From assembly GCA_013314775.1 (NCBI GenBank), contig JABUFB010000010.1, positions 1-64,000 of the forward strand: a DNA stretch of 64,000 nucleotides. The letters are read 5' to 3'. The position numbers and the translations under genes are program-made. Below are positions 25,295 through 35,348 of this stretch, in pieces. Under the pieces are notes generated by a model that saw only the letters and a program-made list of their open reading frames with translations, ran no database searches and was not told the DNA's origin. Position 1 is the stretch's first letter. Each line of letters opens with the position of its first letter. This stretch comes from Armatimonadota bacterium. Lineage in GTDB: Bacteria > Armatimonadota > Zipacnadia > Zipacnadales > JABUFB01.

Positions 25295-28200
25295 ATGAAC
25301 CCCACACTGATCACCTCTATCGCTGCGGCGCTTCTCATGACGGGCATGGCGTGCGCGGCCGAGTACCACGTCGCCCCCACGGGCGATGACGGCAATACGG
25401 GTCTCGGGCCCGGCGATGACCAGGCCCTGCGCACAATTCAGGCCGGAGTCAATAAGCTCCAGCCAGGCGATACACTGCTCATCCACGGCGGCGTGTATCG
25501 TGAGTCAGTGACCTTTCCCGCAAGCGGCACGGAGGGCAGGCCGATCACTATTCGCCCCTTCGATACTGGGAGAGTGACTGTGACGGGCTGCGACCTGGTC
25601 GAGGGCTGGACGCTGCATGATGCGGGGAAGGGAATCTGGAAGGCGCCGATGCCCTGGACGCTTGGCCCCGGGCGCAACCAGGTATTCGCCAACGGTCAGG
25701 TGATGATCGAGGCGCGCTTCCCCAATGAGCCGGGCGAGGACCTGGGGATGTACGTGTCCGACCTGTCTCCCCTTTGGCCCACCTCCGGCAAGTTCACGAT
25801 CCCGAAGGAGACCGTCGCGGAGCAACCCGGACGCATCGTCAGCGACCTCCTGGCCGGGCAGCCGGACGACTACTGGAAAGGCGCGTGTTACTACGGAATC
25901 CACTACGAGGGTTGGGCGGCGCAGACCGGGATCATCGAGAGCTCGAAAGCCGGCGAGATCACCGTCGGCGACCGCACACGCACCTGGTGGTTCGGCACCT
26001 CGTATGGATCGGGCTATGGCGACAGCGAAGGGCGGGGGATGATCGTGGGGCACATGAACGCCCTCGACCGCCCCGGCGAGTGGCACTGGCAGGACAACAC
26101 ACTGTACTTCATCCCGCCGGCCGGGGAGCGGCCCGGCAGTGTGGAAGCCAAGCGCCGGCAACTCGCCTTCGACCTGAGCGGGCAGCAGCATATCCGCATC
26201 GAGGGGCTCACTATCCGCGCCGCCTCGCTACGTCTGGATGAGTCTGCGCATTGCGTGGTGGACGGCTGCGACATCGCCTACGTCTCCCACTACACCCGAC
26301 ATTACGACATCGGGCAGATCGAGAACGGGCGCAACACGATCAAGTCCGGCGAGACCGGAATCTTCGTGGGCGGCCATGACAACTCGTTTCTCAACTGCAG
26401 CGTGCGATTCAGCGCCGGCGCAGGTTTCTACCTGCGGGGCTACCACCACACGATCCACAACTGCCTGATCGATGAAATCAGCTACACCAGCCATTACTTG
26501 AACGCGATCACCGACGCCGTGAGCGACTTTCCGGAATATGAGAACTTCCTGGTGGGCGGGCATGTCATCACCTTCAACACCATGCGCAATGCGGGGCGCC
26601 ATTTCTTCAATTTCCACGGAAACGGCACCAGCACACAGTCCCGAGACCGCGCCCCCATGGACTACATGGCCACGCTGTTTGCGCACAACCACCTTTACAA
26701 CGGGATGCTGCAGACCAAGGACGCGGGGTTCATCACCGGCTACTACTGCAGCGGCGGCACGCTGAATGACCTGAACTCGCAGGTCGTGTACAACGTGATG
26801 CATGACTGCTACGACCTGGCGGCCATGCGATGGGGCGTCCTCGGGATCGTGTACCTGGATGCCGGCACCTGCGACGTGGACCTGCACCACAACCTGCTTT
26901 GGGCCGCACCGGGTTCCCTGCAGCGAGGCCTTTGGTACAACACCATGTGCGTTGATGTGCACGAGCACAATAACGTGTTCCACCCCATGTTCGAGCGCAC
27001 CAGCGCGGAGCTCACCCCGGCCGATTTCCCCGACGGCGTCCCTTTCCGATTTGGCCACGATTTCTCGAATCCGCCTGCTCTGCCGGTCTGGCCGCAGATC
27101 GAGAGCAGCCGCATCGAGGCGGAGAGCAGTCCTGCGCGCTCCGACGGTGTAAAGCCCTCCGGTACGGGGCTGTCCGGGATCACCGATGGCGCGTGGTTCT
27201 CGCTGGGCGAAGTGGACTTCGACCAGAACTGGCAGTCGGCGATCATGCGCTTCGCCAGCGCCAATGGGAAAATGAACACGGATCGCTCGGGTCGCACTGC
27301 TCCCCGCCACACCAGGGCCACCGACCCGCTGGTGATGGAAGTCTCTCGCAATGACGGGCTCGAGGAGAGAATCCGGCGCCAGTGGACCTTCATGTATAAC
27401 GTCAACGACGGTGGGTGGATCCGGTTCAACCAGGTGCCGCTGGGCGAGGGCTACCGGCGGGTGCGCTTCATCTACGGGAACGATGCCCCCGGAGCGCGCT
27501 GGGCCGAGGTGCGCCTGGACAGCGTCGACGGAGAACTCGTGGGCCGCGTGGACCTGCCCCAGACTGACCGCAAGCGGGGCGGGCGCATCCAGATCTACGC
27601 TCAAGCCGTGGGCGAGCTTTCCGTGGACGCCGCAGGCACCCGGGATGTATTTCTGGTCTTCCACTCCGAAGACGGCCTGCCCGTTGGCGAGTTTGAGTAT
27701 TTCCGCTTCGAGCTGTACCGTGGGGACATCGCCCTGCAGCCCAATGAAGTCAAGATGGAGCTCCGCCTTGACGCGCCGCAGGGAGAGAAGATCGGAGAGT
27801 TCTACCCCCGCGCAACCGGCGGCGAGACAGTATTCCGGGACCTCGTCGCAAAACTGGAGCCGGTGCGCGGAACGCATGAGCTGTTCGTCTCGGTGCGGTC
27901 CGCCAGCGCCGATCCGGTGGGTCTCGTCGACTGGGTCAGTCTGGAGAAGGCCGCGGAGCCGATCGACTACTCAGGCGTTGGCGTGCCGCCGCTGATGCGC
28001 GACGGGAAAATGGTGCTGCCGGAGCCCACGAACCGCCCCTGTGCACGACCGGCTGACAGATTCCCGGCGCGATCAGCCGCTGCGGCCTCTCGTCCGCGGC
28101 CCATCTACCGTGTGATTCGGCTCGAATCGGCGCCGGAGATCGACGGGATTTCGGACGCCTGGACGGGCTCAGACGCCGCGGTGAAGATGACCCTCGCAGA

Positions 28201-29296
28201 GTCCTACGACGGGTCGCCTTCCTCCGGACCTGCAAGCACGGCTTGGCTCGGATACGATGATGATGCACTCTACGTCACCGTGCGAAACCCTGTGAGCAAT
28301 GCCGGGAATCTCGTGATCGGCAACCACAACTGGGGTGCTACGGATGCCATGGAGATCGCGCTCCAGGACGGCCTGGGCGCGAACCCCGGGCCGATCCTGA
28401 ACCTGTACGGGTGGCCGGACGGACACTTCATCAGCACGGATCAAGCCGGAGCACCCGCCGACGTTGTCGCCAAGTTGGGTCAGAGCGTAGCCTACGCCGC
28501 GAAAGTCGCCGAAGGTGAGTGGACCTGCGAGTGGCGCATACCCTTCGCGGCCTGCGGATTAGTGCCGAGAAACGCCCCCTTGCTTCTGTGCAATCTCGGC
28601 GTCCGGAAGATGGCGGAAAACGCCTGGGTCATCTGGCGCGGCACCGGGGACGCAACCTACCGCGTGGGCAACGCTGGGATCCTCTGCTTCCCCGATGAAG
28701 TGCGAGCAGCGGGCATTCCGACGGACGGCCTGAAGGTGAGGCTGGACGCATCCGCAGCCGGTGCCGTGGTGACGGATGAGGCCGGCAAGGTCTCCATCTG
28801 GAAGGACACCAGCGGCAACTCCCTGGACGCCAAACAGAACGACCCGCGCTTCCGGCCCATCTACGCACCCGAGGGCATCAACGGGAAGCCCGCGCTGCAG
28901 TTCCGGGAAGAGCTGTTCACGCGCATGGAACTGCCTGATCTCGCCGAGGGCAAGATCACCGCGACCATCTTCGCAGTGGTGAGCAACCCGGAGCCGGGTC
29001 TTGAGGTGAACCATGACCCGCGGATCCTCACCGCAAGCGACGGCAAAGAGTATGACTACATCTCAGGGCTTGCCTGCACGGTGCCTGGGATGGAGACTGG
29101 CGGCCCGCGCATCATGACTTTCGCCGGAGTGGACCGCTGGGCGAAACACGTGCGAGTGGGCTGCTTTTCGCCCAATGTCCAGACTTTCTTCAAGGGGCAT
29201 ATCGGCGAGATTCTGGTCTACACGAGAGCGGTAAGCCCCGAGGAGCAGGAGAGAATCCGCGCGTATCTCACGAGCAAGTGGGAGTTGGGGATGTAA
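25295..29296 (+). CDS. Giant secreted beta-helix protein with CBM9-like and LamG-like domains (1333 aa)
   Basis: A signal peptide (TLITSIAAALLMTGMACA) leads into a DUF1565/right-handed beta-helix region: EYHVAPTGDDGNTG, TIQAGVNKLQPGDTLLIHGGVY, then repeated His/Asn-rich turns to about residue 580 (IRIEGLTIRAAS, VDGCDIAYVS, HNNLLWAA-type units). Residues about 590-900 are beta-rich carbohydrate-binding-like modules. Residues about 930-1130 resemble CBM9 (IDGISDAWTGSD, AWLGYDDDALYVTV), and the C-terminus resembles a LamG/concanavalin fold ending YTRAVSPEEQERIRAYL. Beta-helix proteins of this type are often polysaccharide lyases, hydrolases or epimerases. It lies in the sugar-catabolic operon and probably works outside the cell on its polymer. 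Confidence 0.8.
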   Translation: MNPTLITSIAAALLMTGMACAAEYHVAPTGDDGNTGLGPGDDQALRTIQAGVNKLQPGDTLLIHGGVYRESVTFPASGTEGRPITIRPFDTGRVTVTGCDLVEGWTLHDAGKGIWKAPMPWTLGPGRNQVFANGQVMIEARFPNEPGEDLGMYVSDLSPLWPTSGKFTIPKETVAEQPGRIVSDLLAGQPDDYWKGACYYGIHYEGWAAQTGIIESSKAGEITVGDRTRTWWFGTSYGSGYGDSEGRGMIVGHMNALDRPGEWHWQDNTLYFIPPAGERPGSVEAKRRQLAFDLSGQQHIRIEGLTIRAASLRLDESAHCVVDGCDIAYVSHYTRHYDIGQIENGRNTIKSGETGIFVGGHDNSFLNCSVRFSAGAGFYLRGYHHTIHNCLIDEISYTSHYLNAITDAVSDFPEYENFLVGGHVITFNTMRNAGRHFFNFHGNGTSTQSRDRAPMDYMATLFAHNHLYNGMLQTKDAGFITGYYCSGGTLNDLNSQVVYNVMHDCYDLAAMRWGVLGIVYLDAGTCDVDLHHNLLWAAPGSLQRGLWYNTMCVDVHEHNNVFHPMFERTSAELTPADFPDGVPFRFGHDFSNPPALPVWPQIESSRIEAESSPARSDGVKPSGTGLSGITDGAWFSLGEVDFDQNWQSAIMRFASANGKMNTDRSGRTAPRHTRATDPLVMEVSRNDGLEERIRRQWTFMYNVNDGGWIRFNQVPLGEGYRRVRFIYGNDAPGARWAEVRLDSVDGELVGRVDLPQTDRKRGGRIQIYAQAVGELSVDAAGTRDVFLVFHSEDGLPVGEFEYFRFELYRGDIALQPNEVKMELRLDAPQGEKIGEFYPRATGGETVFRDLVAKLEPVRGTHELFVSVRSASADPVGLVDWVSLEKAAEPIDYSGVGVPPLMRDGKMVLPEPTNRPCARPADRFPARSAAAASRPRPIYRVIRLESAPEIDGISDAWTGSDAAVKMTLAESYDGSPSSGPASTAWLGYDDDALYVTVRNPVSNAGNLVIGNHNWGATDAMEIALQDGLGANPGPILNLYGWPDGHFISTDQAGAPADVVAKLGQSVAYAAKVAEGEWTCEWRIPFAACGLVPRNAPLLLCNLGVRKMAENAWVIWRGTGDATYRVGNAGILCFPDEVRAAGIPTDGLKVRLDASAAGAVVTDEAGKVSIWKDTSGNSLDAKQNDPRFRPIYAPEGINGKPALQFREELFTRMELPDLAEGKITATIFAVVSNPEPGLEVNHDPRILTASDGKEYDYISGLACTVPGMETGGPRIMTFAGVDRWAKHVRVGCFSPNVQTFFKGHIGEILVYTRAVSPEEQERIRAYLTSKWELGM

Positions 29297-29358
29297 AGCG
29301 GCCGGTGCGCAACGCCCTCGCCCTACCGCAGGGCAATCGAAAACCTGGAGACCAAACC

Positions 29359-30147
29359 ATGAACTGCCACTGGGAAGAGTTGACCGTCGGTGATTTCGCG
29401 CAGGCCGTGAAAGATGTGGGCGGCGTATGTGTCGTCCCCCTGGGGTGCCTGGAGAAACACGGCCCGCACCTTCCGCTGGGAACCGACGTGTTCGTGGCCC
29501 GCAAGGTGGCGGAGCTTGCTGTGCAGCAAGAGCCCGCGATCATCTTCCCACCCCACTTCATCGGCTGGATCCACGACGGCAAGCACCACCCCGGTGCCGT
29601 GGCCTTGCGGCCCGAACTGCTGCTGGACATGCTGGAGAACATCTGCGAGGAGATTGCGCGCAACGGGCTCACGAAGATCATCCTGGTGAATGGCCACGGC
29701 GGCAATGAGCCGATGCTCAACTACTTCGTCTGGAAGGGTATGGCGAAGAAGCGGGCATTTCAGCTCTATTACGCGCGGCTGCGTGATTACTACTGGGCGG
29801 AGAGTGACGCGGAGATCCTGGAAACGGGCCACGGCCACGCAGGTGAGGGCGAAACCAGCAGCGTGCTCGCGACCCGGCCAGACCTGGTGCAGATGGACAA
29901 CGCCACATCCGCCGGTGAACCGCGGGGACGGTTAGCGCATCTCCCGCCAATGTCCACGGGCTGGGAGTGGCACGCGGACTGGCCTGAGCACCACGCCGGC
30001 GATTCGACGCTGGGCACCGCTCAGAAGGGCGAGAAGCTGCTGGCACGGATGGCGCCGAGGCTCGCGGCGATCATCAAAGCGGTTCGCGAGGACACCGCTG
30101 CCCAGGCCCTGCAAAATGAGTTCTTCTCGCGCATCGATCACCGATGA
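29359..30147 (+). CDS. Creatininase-family amidohydrolase
   Basis: 262 residues, start ATG 29359 about 60 nt after the beta-helix gene. Metal-site motifs are complete: CLEKHGPHLPLGTD (Glu32, His34, Asp43), VNGHGGNE (His113, Glu117) and HGHAGEGETS (Glu163/Glu165). Members hydrolyse small cyclic or linear amides (creatinine, formamidopyrimidines, mycofactocin precursor). The context is carbohydrate use, so the substrate could be an amide of an amino sugar; this is inference. Last gene of the operon; followed by the convergent SGNH/beta-helix gene. Confidence 0.88.
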   Translation: MNCHWEELTVGDFAQAVKDVGGVCVVPLGCLEKHGPHLPLGTDVFVARKVAELAVQQEPAIIFPPHFIGWIHDGKHHPGAVALRPELLLDMLENICEEIARNGLTKIILVNGHGGNEPMLNYFVWKGMAKKRAFQLYYARLRDYYWAESDAEILETGHGHAGEGETSSVLATRPDLVQMDNATSAGEPRGRLAHLPPMSTGWEWHADWPEHHAGDSTLGTAQKGEKLLARMAPRLAAIIKAVREDTAAQALQNEFFSRIDHR

Positions 30148-30210
30148 TCGCCGGAGCAATTGACTGACGGTCCGGGCCGGACCGACTCGGGTTGCAGGCG
30201 GCGCGGGGCC

Positions 30211-33200
30211 TCAGGGCGTCTGCAGGACGCTGATCGCCCCAAAGTGAAGCGCTACTCCCTCGAAGTCGGCGGGCCGGTACTGATTCGCCTTCTTTGCGGC
30301 CTCGATGGGCACGCTTCGGTCGGGCACGTCCGGCAGAAGCTCAACCGTCACCGTGTGCTCTCCGGCAGGCAGGTTAGAACCGATCTCCAGGCTCCCCAGC
30401 CGGTAGTAGTATGACCACGAGTCCACCTGTTGCCGCACGCCGCGGTCCACCCCGTCGATAGTCACCTTCGCGCACCCGGTACCCGGCCCGAAGACGTCGA
30501 AGATCCATGCGCGCGTACCCGTGAAGGTGAAGGTTAGCTTCGAGCCCGGGGTCTTCGTCACCCACAGGCGGTCGAAGTGGTTGTCCCACTTGCTGGCACC
30601 GATCTGCGGAGGAACAACCTCCTCCCACTCCCCGCTCAGCATGTCCCGGGTGATCGGTATCTGCACCGCGCCCTCCATGTTCCGGCCGCGCATGGCTTTG
30701 GGCAGCGCGTGAGGCCCCGGCCTGCCTGCTTCGAGAAGCTCTGTGATCGCATCAGTCAGGCTCTCCGCGTACAGCCTGTTCCCGTCGGCCGTCACGGATA
30801 CGCCGTCCCGGCTGAAGACAGGGATGTCCGGGGCCTGCGCTCCGTCCGCTGCCGGCTTGAGCGCCACCTTGCCGTCTTTCACCATCGCCGCGATACGATA
30901 ACCCATGTTGACCGAAGGGATGTTGTAGTGCATCCCTACACGCTCGTAGGCTGATACAGTGCTGGGGCACATCCCCTTTGCATAGTCAGTTGCGTATTCC
31001 GGCCGGAATGCGTAGACGAAGAGCAGGTCTGTCTCGGGGTTGGCCTTCCACGCCTGTCGCACCATGCCTTCGGCATTGCCACGCACGGCCTCGTCCCCAC
31101 TCTCGAAGTCATCGGCGGCGAAGTCGATTATCACCAGGTCCGGGTTGTGACGCAGGGCATCATGACCGAACCGGAAAACGCTGGCGCCTGAGCCCCGGAA
31201 CCCGCCGTGGATTGAGGCATTGATGGCTGTGATCTCCGAGTTCGGATAGCCGGCGCGCAGCCAGTCGGCAAACTGGTTCAGCCAGCCGCCCTGCGCGTGA
31301 TTTCCTCCGGCAAAGGCCACAATGGTTACGGGCTTGCCTGCCTTGAGCTTCGCAGCGAGATTTCCCAGGCCGCCGCGGGTCTGCACTTCCGCTGCCGCGA
31401 CCGGCTCCACTCCCGGCAGTTTGAAGAAGCGCTGGGTTGTGAAGTCCCCCAGTGCAGAGACGCCCGGAGCCTCGACAACCGGCCAACTGGCGCGCAGTTC
31501 GTCTTCGTAGGGGCCGATCTGCTCCAGAGGTATCTGCTGGAAGCCCAGCTTGAGGGCCGGTGATTCGGGGCGAAGTCGGAAGTTACGTTTCTCGACATCC
31601 ACGAAAAGAGGATCGGCGAGGATAGAGTGGGGGTCCTGGCCGGTTCCGCGCCATTCGTCCCAGCTCATCAGCTTTTCGGCGCCCGGAGTGACCGTGCAGG
31701 AGAACTTGAGGGGCAGATCTGGCGGGCCAAAGACGCAGTTGCTGTCAAAGCGGAAGCCGTCGAAGGCCGCTTGCGGGCCGCGGAAAGTCCACACCAGCTG
31801 GCCGTCTCCCCATGCCCGGGCGTTCTTGTCGCGCATCCACTTGCCGCCTTCGGGGGTGTAGTAAACGATATTGCGCACGAATCGCCCCGGCGCGCAGGTG
31901 TTGTGGGTTGCGGTGTCATCGGTGTAGGTCGCCAGTTCGGGGTAATGCTCCAGATAGGTGTCGTAGCCCCCCTGTTCCCGCAGCTTCTTGATGTATGAGT
32001 ATGACTGCTCGTCCAGTTGCGGGTAGTTTCCGCTGCTCACGCGGAACGCGGGGGCGTCAATGATGATGTTGTTCTCCCAGGTATTGTCCCGGCCCTCGTG
32101 GTTGAACATCCCGCAGACCGGCACGCTGTACAGCACATTGCCGTAGATCGTGCAGCCCACCTCGGGCGCATCCAGGTAGATGCCCCAGGTGAAGCCGGGA
32201 TAGTGAAACTCCACCTGCCCGTTACGCACAGGCTGCCAGGAATTGGCTTTCCCGAACCCGCCGATGTGGCGGAAGATGTTGTAGCGGATTACGCTTCCGC
32301 GCTGGGTGTAGTCGCGCGAGGACATGTACAGACCGCCGGTGTCCTCGGAACCCAGGTTGGTGTGGTGTACGATATTATACTCTGCCACATTGTCGTTGCC
32401 GCCCAGCAGCAGCGCCTGGTGATAGCAGTCGTGGATCAGGTTGTGGCTGGCGCGGTTGCCCACACCGTTGAGATTCACGCCGGTGTTATAAGTGCGTTGG
32501 AAGGCGGCGATGTGGTGGATGTAGTTGTTGTCGGCGAAACAGTCGCCCCGGGTGAGGGTCTTGCGGTCGCCCGCATTGATGGTTATCCCTCCCGCGCCGG
32601 TGGCGTAAATGTCGTTGCCCTGCGCGCCGGACTCCCGACCGCCGGTGATGGAGACCGCCCACGAGCCCGTATTGCGGATGGTGCAGCCACCCACAAGACA
32701 GCGATCGCAGTCCTTCAGCGCCACGGCGGTTCCGCTGCACTGCTCCAGGGTGAAGCCGCGTACAGTGATCTCCGCGCCTTTTTCAACCACGAACAGTGAG
32801 TCGGCGACCGGGGCAGCGACCTCAGCGCTGTTGATGTCCGCCGGGGGCCAGAAGTAGAGCTTCGACTCATCGCGATCCAGGTACCACTCGCCCGGTGCGT
32901 CCAGTTCAGCCAGAAGATTCTGCACGAAGTAGCGGTCCCCGACCATGAGCCCGTAACTCACGGGTCTGGCCAGGTTGATGGTGTCGGTCTCGTCGTCCAC
33001 TGACTTGACTGGCACGATATTCCACGCCCAGCCATACGCGGGGTGAATCGCGACCTCGGCCTGGGACACCTTCTCCCACGTAGGCTTGATGACGTCGCCG
33101 GTTGCCGTGAAATGGTCCTTCACGGCGGCGATGTTGTCCGAGACGGACAGGTTGGTGGCCGGCGCCGGTTCCGCGTCCAGGACGTAGGCCCACTGCCCGA

Positions 33201-33708
33201 AATGGGGATCATCCGGGTCCACATTGGGGTAGCGCGCCATGGTCTGGCGCTGTCCGCCGAAGAAGAGTTGACGGAAAGCAACCTTCTCCAGCGGCGTGCC
33301 TTTCAGATCGGCGACCAGGATCTCGCCCTTCCAAGGGCCGAACCCGGTGATGGGCAATGACGCCAGGAGCGTGACCGGTTCCTTCTCGAATGCCCGCCAG
33401 ATGATGGGCGCGCCGGGAGCGCCGGAGTCCTCCGATCCCAGCCGGACCGGTTCGCTCAGCCGGTACGTGCCGCCGCGCACGTGGACTGTCGCCCCCTGCG
33501 CAAGGCGGCCGGCAGTCTTGAGCTGGCGCACTTCATCGCGCGCCCGGGTCAAGGTCGCGAAGGGCCCGTCGGTGCCGTCGGCATTGGGCGCGGCGAGGGT
33601 GCCGGACCAGGCATCGTTCCCTGAAGTCGAGACGAACAGATCGACCGGAGCAGCAAGAGCTCCGGCCGTCAGGATCAGCAGACAGATCAGCAGGGCGATT
33701 GGATTCAT
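30211..33708 (-). CDS. Giant secreted beta-helix protein with degenerate SGNH domain (1165 aa)
   Basis: A signal peptide (ALLICLLILTAGALA) is followed by VDLFVSTSGNDAWSG and a right-handed beta-helix to about residue 720. Residues about 790-985 align with the GDSL/SGNH esterase fold, but its motifs are altered: the GDS block reads AGGNHAQGG (Asn803 for Ser), the ND block reads DFAADD (Asp866 for Asn), and the DxxH block reads RDGVSVT (Ser971 for His). The C-terminal 150 residues are a beta-sandwich. The esterase activity is therefore probably lost and the domain may only bind glycan. It diverges from the sulfatase and is convergent with the creatininase. Confidence 0.8.
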   Translation of the reverse strand: MNPIALLICLLILTAGALAAPVDLFVSTSGNDAWSGTLAAPNADGTDGPFATLTRARDEVRQLKTAGRLAQGATVHVRGGTYRLSEPVRLGSEDSGAPGAPIIWRAFEKEPVTLLASLPITGFGPWKGEILVADLKGTPLEKVAFRQLFFGGQRQTMARYPNVDPDDPHFGQWAYVLDAEPAPATNLSVSDNIAAVKDHFTATGDVIKPTWEKVSQAEVAIHPAYGWAWNIVPVKSVDDETDTINLARPVSYGLMVGDRYFVQNLLAELDAPGEWYLDRDESKLYFWPPADINSAEVAAPVADSLFVVEKGAEITVRGFTLEQCSGTAVALKDCDRCLVGGCTIRNTGSWAVSITGGRESGAQGNDIYATGAGGITINAGDRKTLTRGDCFADNNYIHHIAAFQRTYNTGVNLNGVGNRASHNLIHDCYHQALLLGGNDNVAEYNIVHHTNLGSEDTGGLYMSSRDYTQRGSVIRYNIFRHIGGFGKANSWQPVRNGQVEFHYPGFTWGIYLDAPEVGCTIYGNVLYSVPVCGMFNHEGRDNTWENNIIIDAPAFRVSSGNYPQLDEQSYSYIKKLREQGGYDTYLEHYPELATYTDDTATHNTCAPGRFVRNIVYYTPEGGKWMRDKNARAWGDGQLVWTFRGPQAAFDGFRFDSNCVFGPPDLPLKFSCTVTPGAEKLMSWDEWRGTGQDPHSILADPLFVDVEKRNFRLRPESPALKLGFQQIPLEQIGPYEDELRASWPVVEAPGVSALGDFTTQRFFKLPGVEPVAAAEVQTRGGLGNLAAKLKAGKPVTIVAFAGGNHAQGGWLNQFADWLRAGYPNSEITAINASIHGGFRGSGASVFRFGHDALRHNPDLVIIDFAADDFESGDEAVRGNAEGMVRQAWKANPETDLLFVYAFRPEYATDYAKGMCPSTVSAYERVGMHYNIPSVNMGYRIAAMVKDGKVALKPAADGAQAPDIPVFSRDGVSVTADGNRLYAESLTDAITELLEAGRPGPHALPKAMRGRNMEGAVQIPITRDMLSGEWEEVVPPQIGASKWDNHFDRLWVTKTPGSKLTFTFTGTRAWIFDVFGPGTGCAKVTIDGVDRGVRQQVDSWSYYYRLGSLEIGSNLPAGEHTVTVELLPDVPDRSVPIEAAKKANQYRPADFEGVALHFGAISVLQTP

Positions 33709-33887
33709 GTGAGCTCACTTCCCGTCTCGGTGCGGTGGCAGGAGACCCGGCACCGGCTTGGTGATACCGGACATTTTCGCGCCGGCGGTGCTTCTTTCCT
33801 CCACGTGGCCCGCGCCCGGGAGGTCTGCGCGCCCAGAGCGGCAAATCTGTCCGCCTATCGTCACAGCAGACTGGTGAGGTGGGCCGC

Positions 33888-35348
33888 ATGCAAAAGGACA
33901 AGCCCAACGTGTTGCTGATCTGCACGGACCACTGGGGAGACATGTACACCCGCCCGGCGGGACACCCGGTGGTGATGACGCCGACCCTTGACCAACTCGC
34001 GCGCAGCGGAGTGCGATACACCCGGGCTTACTCGGCCTGCCCCTCGTGCATCCCGGCGCGCAAGAGCCTGATGACCGGCATGACCGCACGCATGCACGGC
34101 GACCGGGTCTACACCGACGGTGAAGAATGGCCGCGGGTGCCCACCCTCGCCCAGTGCTTCCGCGATGCAGGCTACCAGGCATACTGCGTGGGGAAGATGC
34201 ACGTCTGGCCGCAACGCGACCGCCTGGGATTCGACGATGTGCTGCTCGAGGAACAGGGGCGCCACCAGCACCGGGCGATCCCGGACGGAGTCGCGGATGA
34301 CTGGGAGCTCTTCCTCGCGGACCAGGGTTTCGGCGGCCAGGAGTATGCGGGTGGAATGACACAGAACGATTTTGTGGCCCGGCCCTGGCATCTGCCCGAG
34401 TACACCCACCCCATCAACTGGGCAGCGCGCGAGATGTGTCGCACCATTCGCAGGCGGGACCCACGCAAGCCCGGGTTCTGGTACCTGTCCTTCTCGGCCC
34501 CGCACCCGCCGCTATGGCCACTGCGGGACTACCTGGACCTGTATGATGACGCACAGATCGACCTTCCAGTGGTAGGCGACTGGGCGCAGCGTTTCGAGGA
34601 CCTGCCCCTGCACATGCAGGAACGCACGTACCCCACGGGATTGCACACAGCGACGGAACACGAGGTGCGGCTGGCCCGGAAGGCGTACTACGCCACCCTC
34701 ACCCACATTGATCACCAGATTCGCGTGGTCATCGGCTACCTGCGCGAGGCCGGACTGCTCGACGACACCATCATCGCATTCACTTCGGACCACGGCCACA
34801 TGCTCGGCGACCACAACATGTGGGCGATGACGCCGTTCTATGAGCCGTCGGCGCACATCCCCATGATCCTCGTCCCCGCACGGGGCGACGATCGCATTCA
34901 GCCGGCAACCGAAGACGACCGCTTCGTGGAGTTCGGCGACCTCATGCCGACGTTGCTTGAGATGGCGGGCATTCCGATCCCTGGACAGGTCAACCAGCTT
35001 TCGATGATCGGAAAGACGAAGCGTGAGTACATCTACGGCGAGCATGGAGAGGGTTACGCGGCGCAGAGGATGATCCGGCGCGGCAAGTACAAGCTTGTCT
35101 ACGCAGCGGCTGGGAACAAAGTCCAGCTCTTCGACATTGAGAACGATCCGCGCGAGACCCGCAACCTCTCCGAGGATCCCCGTTACTCGGACGAACGCGA
35201 GGCGCTGCTTCAATTGATCGTTGCCAACAGTCATGGCAATGATGACGAGTGGATCAGAGACGGGAGGGTGGTCGGTCTCCCGCACAGGCCCTTCGTGCCG
35301 GGAGACATCCGCCACATCCAGGGCCAGCGCGGGCTGCGGTTCATGTGA
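33888..35348 (+). CDS. Formylglycine-dependent sulfatase
   Basis: 486 residues from ATG 33888, supported by GAGGTGG 5 nt upstream (GTG 33879 is the alternative). Metal ligands NVLLICTDHWG near the N-terminus, the maturation motif CIPAR (Cys54 to Arg58; C-x-P-x-R, with Cys converted to formylglycine), VGKMH and FTSDHGHMLGDH are those of the alkaline-phosphatase-like sulfatases. It removes sulfate esters, most likely from a sulfated polysaccharide. No signal peptide is seen, so it may act on imported oligosaccharide. The cysteine form can be matured by FGE or by a radical SAM maturase. Divergent from the large beta-helix gene by 179 nt. Confidence 0.9.
   Translation: MQKDKPNVLLICTDHWGDMYTRPAGHPVVMTPTLDQLARSGVRYTRAYSACPSCIPARKSLMTGMTARMHGDRVYTDGEEWPRVPTLAQCFRDAGYQAYCVGKMHVWPQRDRLGFDDVLLEEQGRHQHRAIPDGVADDWELFLADQGFGGQEYAGGMTQNDFVARPWHLPEYTHPINWAAREMCRTIRRRDPRKPGFWYLSFSAPHPPLWPLRDYLDLYDDAQIDLPVVGDWAQRFEDLPLHMQERTYPTGLHTATEHEVRLARKAYYATLTHIDHQIRVVIGYLREAGLLDDTIIAFTSDHGHMLGDHNMWAMTPFYEPSAHIPMILVPARGDDRIQPATEDDRFVEFGDLMPTLLEMAGIPIPGQVNQLSMIGKTKREYIYGEHGEGYAAQRMIRRGKYKLVYAAAGNKVQLFDIENDPRETRNLSEDPRYSDEREALLQLIVANSHGNDDEWIRDGRVVGLPHRPFVPGDIRHIQGQRGLRFM

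Noticed and set aside
26228-27877. Minus-strand frame of 549 codons opposite the giant beta-helix gene
   Set aside because: Its composition mirrors the complement of the beta-helix repeats, and it has no ribosome site or recognisable motif.
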